Assembly (NCBI GenBank): GCA_016930435.1
Contig: JAFGGQ010000123.1
Span: forward strand, 1 to 7,462
Length of the DNA stretch: 7,462 nucleotides
Source of the DNA: a bacterium
GTDB taxonomy: Bacteria; UBP14; UBA6098; JAFGQG01
Reading direction: 5' to 3'
Below, one piece after another: positions 5,798 to 7,462 of this stretch. How positions within the stretch are numbered: the stretch's first letter is position 1; each line of letters begins with the position of its first letter. The notes below the pieces were generated by a model, which ran no database searches, had not been told where the DNA came from, and worked only from the letters and a program-made list of their open reading frames with translations. Position numbers and translations under genes: made by a program.

Positions 5798-7462
5798 ATG
5801 CGGTTAACTAAATGTCTGCTAGGGATATTTTTCCTGGCTTTAGCTGCCCTGATGTTTCAGGTTCCGCAGTTGGGCGCCCAGGAATACCTGACAGTTGGGG
5901 CGCGCCCGGTTGGCATGGGGGAAGCTTTCGTCCCGCTGGCTGACGATGCCAACGCCCTCCGCTGGAATCCTGCCGGGCTGGACCTCTTTGCCACTAATGA
6001 ACTTACCTTCTCATATACCAAGCTTCTCTGGGGCCTGAAAGATGACAATCTCAATGAGGGTTACGCGGGGTATGTCCACCACTTTGATTTTGGCAGCGTG
6101 GGAATCTCCGCGGTTGCCTTCTATTCCAAAGTCTTCCATCAAACCGTTATCGGACTGTCCTACGGCAGGCAGATCACCGGCTCTAAACCCGGTGTGGGAC
6201 TCTACCTGGGCATTACACTCGACCTTCTGCGTGATGAAATAATCAAGTCCGAATTAGAACTTATTGATCCCGATGATCCCCTCCTAAAAGGGCCTGCTGC
6301 AATTATGGCAACCGTATTGAATGCCGGTCTGATATATAAGTTTCGAGGGTTCAGCCTGGGACTGGCGGGGCAGAACCTTAATCAGCCCGATGTATCCCGG
6401 GAAGGAGGCGGTCAGAATCGCCTGCCACTCTTCCTGAAACCTGGAGTAGCCTTTCATTACCGGGAGAACCTGAATGTAGTGGCGGCATTAACCCTGCGTT
6501 CCGATCCGGTCTCCACGGAGGAAAAGATGAGGCTTCATCTGGGTTTGGAGAACTGGTTCATGGATCACCTCTTCGCCCTGCGGGGAGGGGTTGAGTCGGG
6601 CTATGGAAAGAGCCTGAAGGAACTTGGTAAAAGCCGGCCTACTTATACCCTGGGCGGGAGTATCCGGATCAAAGCGCCCCTGGACCTGGAATTCGATTAC
6701 GCCCTCCTGATACCAACCACGCCGTATCTCAGCACTTTTAAATCGCACCGTTTTGCGCTGCTATGGAGGCCCCAGCAAAAAACCCTTCTGGCGGACCTGA
6801 AACCCCTTGCCCCGGCACTGCAATTGCCAGAAACCATGATCATTGATCAGCCCGTCCGGATAACGACCAGCTTTCAAAATAAGGGCACAAGAAAAGCCTA
6901 CGATTTTAGGGTAACGGTATATGCCCGGAGAGATAGCTTGAAAACCCCTGAAATAATTTTCCAGGGTGAAATAACATCATTAGGTGAATCCGAAGATACC
7001 GCACTGGGTTTCTGGTGGACCCCCTCACTCCACGGGCAATACCAGCTCATCCTTTCACTTGACGATGAAGGCACTGATTTCAGCTATACAAAAGGTTCGG
7101 TCCGGGAAAGCGATGAGACGAACAACCGCTGTCAGGTAAGCGCTTATGTTTATGGTCCGCCCCGCGCCAGCCTGACCATCCATCCGGATAATTTCAGGAT
7201 TACCAGTATCTCAAATATACAGACCCGCGAACCGTTCATTCCGATTGTCTTCTTCGATACCGGCTCCAGCATTGTCCGGGAACGGTACAACGGTTTGCTC
7301 AACCTGCTTTCCAGTCGCCTGAAAGAGAATCCCGGCGTACGGTTGATGGTGCGCGGATACTACTCCCCGCAGGGAGACAGTCTCACCGATGCCGCACGGG
7401 GGATGGAGCTTGCCCTTGCCCGGGCAGAAGCCGTCCGAAAACGGATTGTAGCCACTGACCGC
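5798..7462 (+). CDS. PorV/PorQ-type outer-membrane barrel fused to CARDB-like and OmpA-like domains, 3' end cut off
   Basis: An uninterrupted frame of 555 codons reaches the window edge without a stop. Residues 1-27 form a signal peptide (basic MRLTK, hydrophobic core, cleavage probably after LGA). Residues 28 to about 325 are a PorV/PorQ (UPF0164, FadL-related) barrel, marked by GARPVGMGEAF (34-44), ADDANALRWNPAGL (48-61) and many alternating strands. Residues about 341-450 resemble a CARDB Ig-like domain, with VRITTSFQNKGT, WWTPSLHGQYQLILSLDDEG and the hallmark ESDETNN (437-443). From about 483 an OmpA-like domain begins (IVFFDTGSS, VRGY at 518-521, LALARAEAV at 538-546) and is incomplete. 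ATG 5798 gives the best signal peptide but lacks a ribosome site; GTG 5753, overlapping miaA by 14 nt, is an alternative with AAGGA 12 nt upstream. Likely role: outer-membrane protein with a periplasmic cell-wall or partner-binding part. Confidence 0.85.
   Translation, partial: MRLTKCLLGIFFLALAALMFQVPQLGAQEYLTVGARPVGMGEAFVPLADDANALRWNPAGLDLFATNELTFSYTKLLWGLKDDNLNEGYAGYVHHFDFGSVGISAVAFYSKVFHQTVIGLSYGRQITGSKPGVGLYLGITLDLLRDEIIKSELELIDPDDPLLKGPAAIMATVLNAGLIYKFRGFSLGLAGQNLNQPDVSREGGGQNRLPLFLKPGVAFHYRENLNVVAALTLRSDPVSTEEKMRLHLGLENWFMDHLFALRGGVESGYGKSLKELGKSRPTYTLGGSIRIKAPLDLEFDYALLIPTTPYLSTFKSHRFALLWRPQQKTLLADLKPLAPALQLPETMIIDQPVRITTSFQNKGTRKAYDFRVTVYARRDSLKTPEIIFQGEITSLGESEDTALGFWWTPSLHGQYQLILSLDDEGTDFSYTKGSVRESDETNNRCQVSAYVYGPPRASLTIHPDNFRITSISNIQTREPFIPIVFFDTGSSIVRERYNGLLNLLSSRLKENPGVRLMVRGYYSPQGDSLTDAARGMELALARAEAVRKRIVATDR

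Noticed and set aside
5857-6748. Small open frames (5857-6054 -, 6042-6242 +, 6488-6748 -) in the region after miaA
   Set aside because: The region is covered by the long continuous barrel-protein frame from 5798 to the edge; these are shadows of it.

Overview
The window looks like ordinary chromosome from a diderm (outer-membrane) bacterium of uncertain phylum. The last gene encodes a PorV/PorQ-type outer-membrane barrel that runs on into a CARDB-like and then an OmpA-like domain. That gene, a secreted DNRLRE-like protein, a tRNA without an encoded CCA and an endonuclease-type MutL would all suit the Bacteroidota/Fibrobacterota side of the tree or the related candidate phyla (Zixibacteria, KSB1, Marinimicrobia, Cloacimonadota). 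This placement is inference from family distribution, not from a search. I see no phage, transposon, CRISPR array or other obviously horizontal element.

Left part (1-1908, + strand). The 3' end of a secreted DNRLRE-like gene is followed by a non-coding stretch of about 320 bases. That stretch holds an A/T inverted repeat, a consensus housekeeping promoter (TTGACA-16-TATAAT) and a tRNA-Arg with anticodon CCT. With no visible terminator between, there follow a membrane-anchored TPR protein (YfgM-like topology) and, 1 nt after its stop, a small three-helix DUF4870/Tic20-like membrane protein.

Middle (1835-2470, - strand). A lone BioY, the substrate-binding subunit of an ECF biotin transporter, points left. 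Its 3' end overlaps the DUF4870-like gene tail to tail by 74 nt. Its GTG start overlaps head to head by about 10 nt with the next rightward gene. The energy-coupling subunits (EcfA, EcfT) and biotin synthesis genes are not in the window.

Right part (2461-7462, + strand). This is a tightly packed, probably co-transcribed run: an unassigned single-helix membrane protein with a faint LemA-like outline; mutL (mismatch repair, with the metal-dependent endonuclease motif); miaA (tRNA A37 dimethylallyltransferase, TTG start inside the end of mutL); and a long gene, cut off by the window end, for the barrel-CARDB-OmpA envelope protein. mutL-miaA is a widely conserved pair. Here hfq, which often follows miaA, is not next; the envelope gene is.

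The most interesting item is the composite outer-membrane protein at the right end. It reads as one uninterrupted frame from 5798 to the window edge and shows three recognisable modules, with an OmpA-like domain that departs from the usual peptidoglycan-binding consensus. The remainder is mainly housekeeping with some unusual gene overlaps.
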